A stretch of 64,000 nucleotides of DNA, from the NCBI GenBank assembly GCA_964408805.1, contig CAYPAV010000005.1:207025-271024 (forward strand). The letters are read 5' to 3'. Each line of letters opens with the position of its first letter. Within the stretch, counting starts at the first letter, position 1. Source of the stretch: CAYPAV01 sp964408805 (GTDB lineage: Bacteria; Pseudomonadota; Alphaproteobacteria; UBA8366). Position numbers and translations under genes: made by a program. A model generated the notes under the pieces. The model had not been told where the DNA came from. It saw nothing but the letters and a program-made list of their open reading frames with translations, and ran no database searches. This document shows positions 8,859 to 17,345 of this stretch, in pieces.

Positions 8859-9461
8859 CTAGTTTTCGAGGCTGTTGAAGTAGACGAGTTCCATATCGTC
8901 CGCGAGGTTCGAGAGTTCGCGGAGACGCTCGGCCGGCGACATCAGAGCTTCGCCGTTCTCGACCGCGAAACTGCGATCGCCTTTCTTGGCGCCCATGACC
9001 TCGGCGCGGCGGCTTTCCACTTCGGGCGCGACCGGCTTCGGTGCCGGCTTGACCGGCCGCGTCGCCACGTATTTGGCGTCGCCGATCGGCGGCGGAACTG
9101 CTTTCGCCACCTTCTTCGGCGCGGGCAGCGGATCGACGACCGGCGGGGCCGTCTTTTCGAGCGCAGCCCGCGGCGTCTTGACCGGCGGCGCCGGCTTCTC
9201 GAGCGAGCGGGCCTGGATCCGTTTCATCGATTGCTTCACCGCGGCATCGAGACCCTTGGCGGGCGTCTTCGGCGCCGTTACCGGCTTGGTGACGCTGGCT
9301 TGAGGACGCTCGCCCTCGAAGACAGACTGGATTTTCTCGGTGACCGAGCCGACCTTGGCGACCGTCGCTTCCGACAGGCCGAGCTGGCGGGCCGCGTCGC
9401 CATCGGCGACGAGGTAGAAGATCGCCGCGCCGACCACGAGATTGAAAATCAGAAAACGCAT
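8859..9461 (-). CDS. Lys/Pro-rich single-pass membrane protein
   Basis: This 200-residue protein has an N-terminal transmembrane helix (about 2-19). A helical stretch with a predicted amphipathic segment follows (25-50). Residues 55-150 are a Lys/Pro/Ala-rich extended region, and a short acidic C-terminal tail (160-200) ends in 'SNLADDMELVYFNSLEN'. I recognise no family. The start is supported by GGAGAG six bases upstream. It sits between the MotA-like channel gene and the TonB-like gene in the same operon-like run, so it may be a periplasmic linker of that complex (inference). Confidence 0.55.
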   Translation of the reverse strand: MRFLIFNLVVGAAIFYLVADGDAARQLGLSEATVAKVGSVTEKIQSVFEGERPQASVTKPVTAPKTPAKGLDAAVKQSMKRIQARSLEKPAPPVKTPRAALEKTAPPVVDPLPAPKKVAKAVPPPIGDAKYVATRPVKPAPKPVAPEVESRRAEVMGAKKGDRSFAVENGEALMSPAERLRELSNLADDMELVYFNSLEN

Positions 9462-9486
9462 TGTTTCTCTCCTTATCCGGGGCGTG

Positions 9487-10011
9487 TCATTCGGGCTGGT
9501 AGACTAGGACCTGCTGTTGCTCCTCGGCCCGGCTGCGCGCGACCAGTAGGATCGCCCGCAAGACGGCGGAAACCGGCAGGCCGACGACGGTCGACATGAA
9601 CGCCATGCTGAAATGTTCGGTCAGGCCGCGGATCACGCCCTGGATCGTCGACGGAGACAGGATCTGATCCGCAAGACCGCCGATGCCGAGACTGATGCCT
9701 AAGAGGGTGTAGGTCAGCGCCAGGGTCGCGATCCCGTTCGCCGACTGGACGCCGGTCTCGAACCAACTCCGATGACCGGGTGCATGCGGCGGGATCGCCC
9801 GCATCTGCACGAGGCTCAGGATCGACATGTAAACGAGGCCCGCGAACATCATCACGAAAAGGATTCCGAAGATCCGCGTCGCCCAGTCGACGACCTCGGT
9901 GACATCCATCGAGGTCGCGGTCACGGCCACCGCCAATATGAGGACGGCGAGGCCGAGAAAACCGCTCATGGCGCGCGATCCCGCACCCAATGTCTTGGCA
10001 ACGACGCGCAT
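9487..10011 (-). CDS. MotA/TolQ/ExbB-like proton-channel family protein
   Basis: This 174-residue inner-membrane protein has four hydrophobic helices (about 14-34, 43-66, 90-114, 128-153). The last two carry the family pattern: 'LTYTLLGISLGIGGLADQ', then 'EHFSMAFMSTVVGLPVSAVL', matching the Gly-rich TM3 and Thr/Gly-rich TM4 that form the stator pore in MotA, TolQ and ExbB. It lacks a large cytoplasmic loop, so it is closer in size to a minimal ExbB. In known systems such proteins need a partner with an acidic TM residue; the best local candidate is the protein at 17346-17789. It starts three bases after the preceding gene ends. Confidence 0.65.
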   Translation of the reverse strand: MRVVAKTLGAGSRAMSGFLGLAVLILAVAVTATSMDVTEVVDWATRIFGILFVMMFAGLVYMSILSLVQMRAIPPHAPGHRSWFETGVQSANGIATLALTYTLLGISLGIGGLADQILSPSTIQGVIRGLTEHFSMAFMSTVVGLPVSAVLRAILLVARSRAEEQQQVLVYQPE

Positions 10012-10014
10012 CGA

Positions 10015-10407
10015 TCAACGCCGCCGCCGGGTGGCAACCAACAAGGACTTGCTGGACAGACCGAGTTGCTCGAACCAGTGGTCGATCACCGTCAGATTCT
10101 TCTCGGTTGCGGAATGGACCAAGAAGGAAAGATCGTAATTTTCGAACGCGCGCCGAACGGCCGGGCTGTTGCGGCCGGTCAGCGTCTTGTCCCGCAGGAC
10201 GATCCGCTCGAGATCGATGAGCCGCTTCTGCGCGATCGTCGACTTGGTGTGCCGCTCGCGCTGGCTCATGTTGGGATCGAGGATGGTCTCAAGCATGATC
10301 GCGCGTTCGCGCTCCATGTTCTCGACGCTGCCGGCGGCCGCCGGGGCACTGACGGCCGAAACCGCCAGGAGAGCCGCGACGGGAAGAAATTTCAGGGTGG
10401 TTTTCAT
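10015..10407 (-). CDS. Small exported helical protein, unknown function
   Basis: This 130-residue protein has a clear signal peptide (about 1-25, ending A-P-A-A-A). The mature protein is mostly charged helix, rich in Arg/Glu, with 'MERERAIMLETILDP' near its start and a basic R-R-R-R end. I recognise no family. It is probably periplasmic. It lies three bases upstream of the MotA-like gene, so the two are translated together. The SD gaaggagaca is just upstream of the ATG. Confidence 0.6.
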   Translation of the reverse strand: MKTTLKFLPVAALLAVSAVSAPAAAGSVENMERERAIMLETILDPNMSQRERHTKSTIAQKRLIDLERIVLRDKTLTGRNSPAVRRAFENYDLSFLVHSATEKNLTVIDHWFEQLGLSSKSLLVATRRRR

Positions 10408-10437
10408 GATCTTGTCTCCTTCAAAAGGGTCTGGGGA

Positions 10438-11322
10438 TCAAAAGAGCTCGATGGCGTCGGCGACGGAGGACCGGGCGGTCTTCTCCACCGCATCCGGCTG
10501 GCCTTCGGCGACTTCCTCACGCAGCCCCATGGCATCAAGCGCCACCAGCTTCGCCATCAGGCCGACGATATCGCCCTCCTGCTGAAGGATCTGGAGATCG
10601 CCCTCGGCCTCGGCGAGGAGTTGGCGCAGAAAATCGGGCTTGTTCTTGGCGTCACCGGCCACATCGAGCTTCGCCTTGTGCGGATGCGCGTCGATCTTCG
10701 ACAGAAGGGCGTTAATCGCCGTGACGTTCCGCGCGTAAAGCTTCGAGTATTTCGAGTTCGACGTCAGGCTGGTGGCGAAGAGCTTCGCGTCGATTTTGTC
10801 GGCGGTCCGCCCAAGCCGGGCCCGCGCCGCCGATTGTCGCTGCAGCAAGGCCGTTTGACCGGGCGTCTTGGCGCCGTTTTGGCGGTCGAGCTTGCGGAGC
10901 AGGCGCTGATAGACCTTGACCCGGGTCCGCAGGTGCTGGCTTCGCATCCTTTGCTGCTCCTGAACGAGGCCCAGATAGGCCTTCTTCTCCGCCAGGAACT
11001 GGTGCTTCAGCTCGATCTGGATATCGCCCTTGGCTTGGTCGATGGCAGCCTGCAGGTCGTTCAGGGTCCGCAACTTCAGACCGATCTCGGATTCGTTGTC
11101 CCGCAGCGCTTCCGCGAGCGGCGAGCCGGAGAAGTCCTTGTCGAGGGCCTTCTTCAGACTGGCGCTCGGCAACCGCACCAGGCGTTCCGTGACGGAAGGT
11201 TTCCACGCGGTGTCGGGCAGGCCGGCATGCGCGGTCCCCGGGGCGACGGCAACCGTACTCGCGAGTAGCCCCGCGAGAACGAGAGCGCGCATTCCGGGCG
11301 TCTTTAGGCTAAGTTCAAACAT
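10438..11322 (-). CDS. Exported coiled-coil protein, unknown function
   Basis: This 294-residue protein has a signal peptide (about 1-33, ending T-A-H-A) and a mature part dominated by long charged helices. A coiled coil is predicted by eye at about 75-165, with a second helical region near 170-290. I recognise no enzymatic motif. I chose the start at 11322 because AAAGGAGT lies seven bases upstream; the earlier ATG lacks this. It is flanked by a lipoprotein gene and a small exported helical protein, all in one direction. A periplasmic structural or adaptor role is the simplest reading. Confidence 0.6.
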   Translation of the reverse strand: MFELSLKTPGMRALVLAGLLASTVAVAPGTAHAGLPDTAWKPSVTERLVRLPSASLKKALDKDFSGSPLAEALRDNESEIGLKLRTLNDLQAAIDQAKGDIQIELKHQFLAEKKAYLGLVQEQQRMRSQHLRTRVKVYQRLLRKLDRQNGAKTPGQTALLQRQSAARARLGRTADKIDAKLFATSLTSNSKYSKLYARNVTAINALLSKIDAHPHKAKLDVAGDAKNKPDFLRQLLAEAEGDLQILQQEGDIVGLMAKLVALDAMGLREEVAEGQPDAVEKTARSSVADAIELF

Positions 11323-11348
11323 GGGGTTACTCCTTTCGGGGGATGGGA

Positions 11349-11933
11349 TCACTTCCGCTTCCAGAACTTGATCCGCTCCAATTCGGAACCGACGCCGGGG
11401 CCGACGTTCAACATCGAGAGCTCATGGGAATCGGGCACCGAGCGGCGACCGGTCAGCAAATCCATCGTATCGATGAACGAAGCGCCGTTCGCGAGATAAA
11501 GGTCTTGACCCTTGAAGGCCGTCTCGAAGCGTCCGAGATTTTTCTGGGCGCGCCCGAGATCGCCGCCTTTAACGTAATTGACGATGCCGACCGCGTAGGC
11601 GCGCATGCGCTCCTCGAGACCCACATGAGCGGCCTCGGGACCCAATTGCGACTCGCATTTCTCGAATAGTTTGGCACTCGCCAGAAAACCACCGGCACTG
11701 CGGGATTTCCGGGCCTCGGCATCCAGTTTCATCGCATCGACAACGCAGTTGCGATGCTGTTCCATGGCCGCGATCTCGCGATAGCGTTCCTGCTTGAACC
11801 GGATACCCTCGGACGGACCGACCGTGGTCTGACAGGCCGAAAGCGCGGCCAGGGCGGTAACGGCGAAGATTCCGGCCAACGCGCGTTTGCGGCCTCGGAT
11901 GGAATTGGCCCGCACGGGTTTGGAATGGCTCAT
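11349..11933 (-). CDS. Predicted lipoprotein, helical
   Basis: The protein has 194 residues, with a basic N-region (RGRKR) and a hydrophobic core ending in the lipobox L-S-A-C (about residue 34). The mature part is helical, with a TPR-like character between about 70 and 145 ('AKLFEKCESQLGPEAAHVGL'), but no confident family. The start is supported by AAAGGAG just upstream. A Lys/Arg-rich tail (F-W-K-R-K) closes the protein. It is one of three lipoproteins in the block, suggesting attachment of the apparatus to the outer membrane. Confidence 0.62.
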   Translation of the reverse strand: MSHSKPVRANSIRGRKRALAGIFAVTALAALSACQTTVGPSEGIRFKQERYREIAAMEQHRNCVVDAMKLDAEARKSRSAGGFLASAKLFEKCESQLGPEAAHVGLEERMRAYAVGIVNYVKGGDLGRAQKNLGRFETAFKGQDLYLANGASFIDTMDLLTGRRSVPDSHELSMLNVGPGVGSELERIKFWKRK

Positions 11934-12027
11934 AACACGACTCCTTTGATAACTGTCTGGAGTCGGCTATGGACGGGTTTGGCGAATTATTCGCGGAAAT
12001 CGACCGCCTCGCCTGTTTCCGCCGGCG

Positions 12028-12438
12028 TTACTCGATCCGGATGTCCTCGCCGGAGAGGTGGAAGACGCGCTTCACGGCGATCTTGTTGCCGGCGTCGTCC
12101 TTGCCCCAGTATTCGACGGTGACGGTCTCGTTATCCAAGGTAGTGGAGACCAAATGGCGGGGCTGGGTCAGCATGCCGCCGGCATTGATCCGATATTTGA
12201 CCAATGCGCTGAGGCATTTCTTCTGCTCGATATAGCAGATCTTCCCTTTCGTCAGGGTCACGCCGACGCCGCCGCGTTCCACATAGCGCCGGGCATGATG
12301 GTATTTGTTGAGGCCATTGACCATCTCATATCGCACCCGATCGATCTCGAGGCTGAATTTCGAGGCCTTTGCCTCTTCGCCGGCGGCAGCCGACGCCGAA
12401 CCAAGTACCAGCGCCAGTAAAACAAAGAATTTCAACAT
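12028..12438 (-). CDS. Small exported protein, unknown function
   Basis: This 136-residue protein has a signal peptide (1-19, ending S-A-A-A-G). The mature domain is probably beta-rich and contains a Cys pair ('KICYIEQKKC') that could form a disulfide in the periplasm. I chose the ATG at 12438 because the earlier in-frame start would add residues ahead of a normal signal peptide. It has the same orientation as its neighbours, with gaps of about 80-95 bases on both sides. No family recognised. Confidence 0.6.
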   Translation of the reverse strand: MLKFFVLLALVLGSASAAAGEEAKASKFSLEIDRVRYEMVNGLNKYHHARRYVERGGVGVTLTKGKICYIEQKKCLSALVKYRINAGGMLTQPRHLVSTTLDNETVTVEYWGKDDAGNKIAVKRVFHLSGEDIRIE

Positions 12439-12516
12439 GATTTCGCGTCCCAAGATTTCCGCAACATGCTGCCGATGCCGCGCCCGAACGTCAACCGCCC
12501 TCGATCCCGACCACCC

Positions 12517-13884
12517 TCATCGGCGAAGCCGGTAGGCAGCCTCGCGGATGGAGACGCCACGGGCCGTCAGTTTTCGCGCCAGCGTCCACCAGGCGGCCCC
12601 CTCGATCACGCGGCCGGCGCCGGGGACGTTCTTGGCGAGCCAGCCGGTCGTTCCGTCTACCGGATGGCGTGCCGCAAGGATGCGGACCCGCATTTCAAGA
12701 TCCTCGGGCAAGCGGCGGGGCAGACGAATCTTCCAACGCAGCCGCCCCGGGCTTGGACCCAGCACCACGACTTCGTCGAATTCGCGCCGCCCGGAGGCCG
12801 ACCCCCGCTCGTAGCGGCCCCACAGAAAAATGCCCTCGGATTCGGCCGCGGCGATGATTTCAAGCGCGCAAAGACCGCGTAGGACACCCGCTTCGAACTC
12901 GCGCGGCGTCAGCAGCGGCACCTTCCGTTCCCTCGGTTTGGATTGACCGAAGCGGACGGCGGCGCAGCTCTGTCCTTCGGGCGCGCGGTGCTCGATGACA
13001 TTGATCGCGACGTCCTCCTCGCCCGGCCCGCGATACTCGAGCCAGCGCTGAAAGAGGGCAGCCTTCAGGGATACCAAGCCACCTTCCCTTTCGGCCGCAC
13101 CCAACACCTGGTCCAGTTCACCCAGGCGGCCATCCTCGGCGAGGGCTCGCCAATCCGCGAAATAGGCTGCCACGAGACCGAAACTTATGGCGGCCAGGGC
13201 GACGAAGACCACGCCGCCGCCGCCGAAGAGCCGCCAGACCCCGCCCGGAGACCGTGTTTCCTCCGTGATTACAACGGGAGGCGTCGCCGGCATGTCGGGA
13301 CCGTCCGCACCGATTTCGGAAAGCGCCTCGGCGAAGGTCTCGGCGCGGACCAATCGGCAGACGCCGGCGCCAAGACGATGTTCACTCAGCCAGGCATCAT
13401 CGATCTCGGCCCCGTTCCCGGCGGGAACGACGAGCGTCACCCGCACGCCGTCCCGCGCCAGCGCGGCAACCATGCCGCTGGCCCGGTCTAGCTTGGCGGC
13501 AAGGTGGTCGACGGGAAGGATATTGAGATCAAAATCCACTTCGCCGGTTGCGATGACCACGTTCTCAGCCCCGGCCGAGGGGGCCATCAGCCGATCTCCG
13601 GCCCGTGCGGCATGAGCGAGCAGGATGCCGAGCTGCCAGCTATAGCCGTCCTCGATGGTCTCCGCGAGGTCGACCCGATAGGAGGCATGGCCGAATAGGC
13701 GCTGCACGACACCGGTCGGCTGGCGCACGAAATTTTCGTAATTGGCGCTGATCGGCAACGGCATCGCCTTGCCGGCCAGGCAGACGACGGAATCGACCTC
13801 GGGATCTTCCTCGGTAATGCGCTGCACCTCGACCGGACCCGCGGTCGTCGCGATGCAGATGCCGAGAGACGCGCTGGCCGTCAC
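12517..13884 (-). CDS. Membrane-anchored Lon-like (S16) Ser/Lys protease-domain protein
   Basis: This 455-residue protein has an N-terminal domain (about 1-195) that follows the Lon proteolytic fold. 'GYSWQLG' carries Ser82 at the place of Lon 'GPSAG', 'VVIATGEVD' (109-117) matches Lon 'AMTGEI', and 'LPVDHLAAKL' carries Lys131 at the position of E. coli Lon Lys722 in 'LPIGGLKEKL'. No AAA+ domain is present. One transmembrane helix follows (about 222-243), then a C-terminal domain of about 200 residues with no family recognised. Protease domain and N-terminus are likely cytosolic. The GTG start overlaps the stop of the preceding gene (GTGA), showing coupling. The assignment is by-eye motif alignment. 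Confidence 0.6.
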   Translation of the reverse strand: MTASASLGICIATTAGPVEVQRITEEDPEVDSVVCLAGKAMPLPISANYENFVRQPTGVVQRLFGHASYRVDLAETIEDGYSWQLGILLAHAARAGDRLMAPSAGAENVVIATGEVDFDLNILPVDHLAAKLDRASGMVAALARDGVRVTLVVPAGNGAEIDDAWLSEHRLGAGVCRLVRAETFAEALSEIGADGPDMPATPPVVITEETRSPGGVWRLFGGGGVVFVALAAISFGLVAAYFADWRALAEDGRLGELDQVLGAAEREGGLVSLKAALFQRWLEYRGPGEEDVAINVIEHRAPEGQSCAAVRFGQSKPRERKVPLLTPREFEAGVLRGLCALEIIAAAESEGIFLWGRYERGSASGRREFDEVVVLGPSPGRLRWKIRLPRRLPEDLEMRVRILAARHPVDGTTGWLAKNVPGAGRVIEGAAWWTLARKLTARGVSIREAAYRLRR

Positions 13885-14423
13885 CTGAGAAAGACCTCGC
13901 TGTCGATGTTTCGAAGCGCCGCCACGAGATCGCTTCCGGCATCGAGGAGAAGTTGGACCCGGCCGTCGCGCGGCGTCGGCAAGGATATTTTTTGCACCAA
14001 TTGACCGTCACCGCAAACGAACAGGCTGCTCGGCTGGGCCGCTTTGTCGGTGAGTTCGATAATGACGTAGAGTTGGTCCGAATCGGCACGCGACTCGCGA
14101 AAGGCGAGTCGGCACCCCTCGGCCTCGCGGGTTTGGATGGCGCCGCTGCTTGCCGCCGCGACCTGGGGCAGGCGAACCAGCGCCGTGTTCCGGAGCAAGG
14201 CCTCGAAATCCCGGCGGAGGTCCAGATTGTCCGACACCGCGCGGACCAGTTCCGGTTTCGGCTGGTAGTCGGGATCGGTTGCATAGCGGTAGAGGTCCGC
14301 GAAGCCGATCGCGGGCCGGTCTCCGTTCCCCTCTAAAACGGACTCGCTCAACGCCTTGGCATCGAGCGCGCGGCGGACGAGCGCCAGAGCGGCGGGGTCC
14401 AGGACGGTTTCGTCAGTGGTCAT
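13881..14423 (-). CDS. Soluble protein of unknown function
   Basis: This 180-residue protein has no signal peptide or membrane segment, making it one of the few cytosolic products in the block. Residues 1-90 look helical; 95-180 look beta-rich ('LYVIIELTDKAAQPSSLFV', then 'RVQLLLDAGSDLVAALRNI'), possibly a small sandwich. No family recognised. The ATG at 14423 overlaps the end of the upstream 547-residue gene by 11 bases, and its stop overlaps the GTG of the Lon-like gene. The three form a translationally coupled unit, so this protein may deliver a signal or substrate to the Lon-like protein (inference). Confidence 0.62.
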   Translation of the reverse strand: MTTDETVLDPAALALVRRALDAKALSESVLEGNGDRPAIGFADLYRYATDPDYQPKPELVRAVSDNLDLRRDFEALLRNTALVRLPQVAAASSGAIQTREAEGCRLAFRESRADSDQLYVIIELTDKAAQPSSLFVCGDGQLVQKISLPTPRDGRVQLLLDAGSDLVAALRNIDSEVFLR

Positions 14424-16056
14424 TTTCGCCTCCGTAAAGTATCCGGAACTGACGCGTGAAAACGTCGCGATCCTCTGCGAAGTCGGGCGCCCAATCCTGC
14501 GCGGCGCAGTCATCGGCGAATTCGGTGACCTCGCGGCGGAGCGCCAGCAGCACCGAAACGCCGGCGGCAAAGCCGTCGATCATCTCGGGCGATTCGAGAT
14601 CTTCCTCGGAAAATCCCTGGCGCGAATTGCCGCGAAAGGCCTTTCGTGCCTCCGCCATCAGCATGCCCAATGGTTGATCGGTGCCGGCGCGCGCACCTGC
14701 GTGATCGAAAAATCGATCGGCGGCGCGGACCGCGGTGATCGAGACGACATTGTCATCGGCCCATTCCGGCTCATCCGCCTCCGCTTCGACCAGGCCGCTG
14801 AGATCGAGATCGGGCCGAAGCGCCATCGCAAGCTCGATCGCCTCGCCGCGGCGCGCCGTCGCCAGAACATGCAGGACGGCGAGCAGCGTTCGCTCCAAGC
14901 GATCAGCAAGCGCGTCATAGTCGGCGAGTCGGGCGCCGTAATCAGTTTCCGCGGACTCCTCCAGAAGACCATCGCTCAACCGGTCGTGGCGGAGCGCATT
15001 GGTGATCCGGTTCTGCACCCGGCCGAAAACGGCGTTCCGCAGGACCGAGCGCGACACCGCGATGGCGACACCCGGTCCCAAGGCAATCTCGGCGGCGGTC
15101 TCGCTCTCGCGGCCATTCAGGAATTTGATCGCATCGAGTGGCGCCTGGCCGAGTTCCATCAACGGGTCGATCGCGGTCTCCAGCACCTCGACCGCCGCAT
15201 CGATAACGTCGGGGTCGATCTCGCCGGCTTCGAAATCGCCGCCGATGCTGCGGGCACCGCCGAGGCGATATTGATCCAACGCGTGTTCCATGACCCGGCG
15301 CAGCTGGATCGCCGCCTCGAAGACGCTTTGGTAGGTCTTGAAATCGCTTCCTTCCGACCCGTCGCCTCCATCCAACGATGTGTCGAGCCAAAATTCGAGG
15401 ATTGCCGCGTCATCGACCGCATGAGGGCCGGTGCGGCCTTCCGTCCGGGCGTTGATGAATTCAAGAAAGTGATAATTCTTGCGTTGGTGATGAGCGCTCG
15501 GCAGTTGATCGCGGAGATAATCGTAAAGTGCCCTCGAGAGCGCGTTCGCCGCCTCGGCGACGACGGCGCGGGGCGGCACCTCGCCGCGAAGCGGTTCCGT
15601 CAGCGCATCGATCTCGGCATAACCGATCGTGGTCATGAGAAACTCCACGAACGCGGATAGAAACGGCATGCGGCCGAAGGAGATGACGAAGCGGTCCGGG
15701 CCCTCGCCGATCGCGACACCGTCGCTCTCGATTTGGAGACCCGGCTTGAGGGGTTCCGAATCTTGCACGAAAGCGCGGAACCGGTTCGGCCGCGCGGCGC
15801 CGCTATCCCAAAAAAACGCCTCGAAGCGGCCGCCCCGCCGGTCGCAACCGGCGGCGACAACGAAAAGGTAGGCCAGCTCCAGCATGGCGCGGCCGTAGCT
15901 TCGGCACGAGATGGCGCGAGCCAGTTCGCGACAGGTCTTGGTGGTGTATTTCGGGCCATCATCGACGGTCGTCTCCTGCAGGGCCTGGAAGGCGGCGATC
16001 AGTTCGCCGCTCTTGCCAGCCTCGATAAGTAGTTCATCCGTCGAGACGATCTCCAT
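14413..16056 (-). CDS. Large soluble acidic protein of unknown function
   Basis: The protein has 547 residues, no signal peptide and no transmembrane segment. It is acidic and mostly helical by composition, especially from about 150 onward. I could not recognise any enzymatic motif or known domain. The start at 16056 is supported by GGGAGAG eight bases upstream and lies 58 bases inside the upstream lytic transglycosylase gene. It overlaps the next gene by 11 bases. Being cytosolic and upstream of the Lon-like membrane protein, it could be the cytosolic sensor or scaffold of the apparatus; that is only inference. Confidence 0.62.
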   Translation of the reverse strand: MEIVSTDELLIEAGKSGELIAAFQALQETTVDDGPKYTTKTCRELARAISCRSYGRAMLELAYLFVVAAGCDRRGGRFEAFFWDSGAARPNRFRAFVQDSEPLKPGLQIESDGVAIGEGPDRFVISFGRMPFLSAFVEFLMTTIGYAEIDALTEPLRGEVPPRAVVAEAANALSRALYDYLRDQLPSAHHQRKNYHFLEFINARTEGRTGPHAVDDAAILEFWLDTSLDGGDGSEGSDFKTYQSVFEAAIQLRRVMEHALDQYRLGGARSIGGDFEAGEIDPDVIDAAVEVLETAIDPLMELGQAPLDAIKFLNGRESETAAEIALGPGVAIAVSRSVLRNAVFGRVQNRITNALRHDRLSDGLLEESAETDYGARLADYDALADRLERTLLAVLHVLATARRGEAIELAMALRPDLDLSGLVEAEADEPEWADDNVVSITAVRAADRFFDHAGARAGTDQPLGMLMAEARKAFRGNSRQGFSEEDLESPEMIDGFAAGVSVLLALRREVTEFADDCAAQDWAPDFAEDRDVFTRQFRILYGGENDH

Positions 16057-16598
16057 CGTCCTATCTCTCCCGTCATGAGCTTCGCGCGATATTCCCGGCG
16101 CAGCCGCCGAACCTTGCGAACGTATTTCCGGGTCGCCGGAATCACTCGCGCGCGCGGCAGGTCACCGACCGCCGATCCGCCATTATAGTAAGAGAGAGCG
16201 AGATCGACACGTCCGCGATAGCGCTTGAGCAAACGGCGCAGAAAATGGAGACCGAGACGAATATTGATACGGGGATCCCAAAGCAGGTCCGGGTGTATCC
16301 CGTATTCCGATCGCGAGGTCGCGGGCATGACCTGCATCACGCCACGGGCCCCCTTGTGACTTTCGGCGCGGGGATCGAAATAGGATTCCGCATGTGCCAC
16401 CGCCAAAGCCAGCGGGACCGAGACCCCGATATCGCGCGCCTCGCGGCGCACCATGTCGATCACCTCGTCGCGGCTGAAACGGGGGGTACGAAGCCGGGCA
16501 TCGGCGGCGCATCCCGTCAGCAGAACACCGGCGAGGGCGACCCCGCCCAGCAGCAGCGCTCTCCGTGACGGGCGGGTTGTGAGTTGGGTCCGGAACAT
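15999..16598 (-). CDS. SLT-domain lytic transglycosylase lipoprotein
   Basis: This is a peptidoglycan lytic transglycosylase of 199 residues. A Tat-like or Sec signal 'RRALLLGG' precedes the lipobox L-T-G-C30. The catalytic SLT domain (about 45-165) has Glu71 in 'AHAESYFDP', followed by 'GARGVMQVMPATS' and 'ALSYYNGG'; all three hallmark motifs are present, so it should be active. Its ATG shares one base with the TAA stop of the upstream paralogue (TAATG). It would cleave glycan strands from the outer-membrane side. Together with its paralogue it links the protease block to cell-wall remodelling. Confidence 0.9.
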   Translation of the reverse strand: MFRTQLTTRPSRRALLLGGVALAGVLLTGCAADARLRTPRFSRDEVIDMVRREARDIGVSVPLALAVAHAESYFDPRAESHKGARGVMQVMPATSRSEYGIHPDLLWDPRINIRLGLHFLRRLLKRYRGRVDLALSYYNGGSAVGDLPRARVIPATRKYVRKVRRLRREYRAKLMTGEIGRWRSSRRMNYLSRLARAAN

Positions 16599-17344
16599 TA
16601 CCGGCGCTCCCGGTGCGCCGATCCGCGCGCCAGATAATCCGGAATACGGCCGGCGCTGAAATCGTCAAGCGTCGGGCGGGCGGCGCGGCGCCGTGCCTCT
16701 ATCGTGCCGTCGAAATCGTCCAGACCGGCGACGGAAAATACCGGGCGGCGCGACGGCTTGGCCCAGGCGATCTTGGGCTCGCGTCTTCCAGGCTCGATTT
16801 GAGGCTCGATTTCGTCCTCGAAATAGGCGCGGCCGTCGCGGGCGACTTTCAGAACCACGCGTTTTCGCTGTTCGACCGCGTTCTTGGCGATGATCGCCTC
16901 GGCGAAGCGCCGCTCGAGCCGCAGCACCTGGCGGGCGAATTTCTTGGGCGCCAGCCCGCCCGGCTTCGACTTGGCGAAGCGGGCGAGCGCAACGCGCCAT
17001 TTCTGGTCGGCCTTCTTGAAATGCTCACCGAGCAGCTTGAGGCCAAGGCGGATATTTTCGCGGGCCCGCCAAAGCGCATCGGGTTCGAGCCCATGGGCAC
17101 GCGCCATCTCGGGCGTCAATTGCATCACGCCGCGGGCTCCCTCGGGGCTTTCGAGATCGTCCGCGAAGCCGGATTCGACCTTGACCACGGCCAGCGCCAG
17201 CGAGGGCGGGACTACTGTTTCCCTCGCCTCGCGGATCACGAGCTTCTTGACGTCGGCCTTCGTGGCCGCGGATGCGGGGGTCGCCGCAGCCCATAGAAGG
17301 ACTCCGGTCATGACCAGATAAGTCAGTGTTTTCAATCGTTTCAT
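16598..17344 (-). CDS. Exported SLT-domain lytic transglycosylase paralogue, partly degenerate
   Basis: The protein has 248 residues with a signal peptide (1-26). The SLT domain (about 28-140) has Glu57 in 'VKVESGF', then 'GARGVMQLTPEMA', and is clearly paralogous to the next gene. However, the 'SYYNGG' motif of the active paralogue is replaced by 'ARFAKSKPGG', so substrate binding or activity may be altered. A C-terminal extension (about 150-248) is basic with an unknown fold. The start at 17344 is chosen for the GAGGAG SD seven bases upstream. Confidence 0.82.
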   Translation of the reverse strand: MKRLKTLTYLVMTGVLLWAAATPASAATKADVKKLVIREARETVVPPSLALAVVKVESGFADDLESPEGARGVMQLTPEMARAHGLEPDALWRARENIRLGLKLLGEHFKKADQKWRVALARFAKSKPGGLAPKKFARQVLRLERRFAEAIIAKNAVEQRKRVVLKVARDGRAYFEDEIEPQIEPGRREPKIAWAKPSRRPVFSVAGLDDFDGTIEARRRAARPTLDDFSAGRIPDYLARGSAHRERR

Positions 17345-17345
17345 C

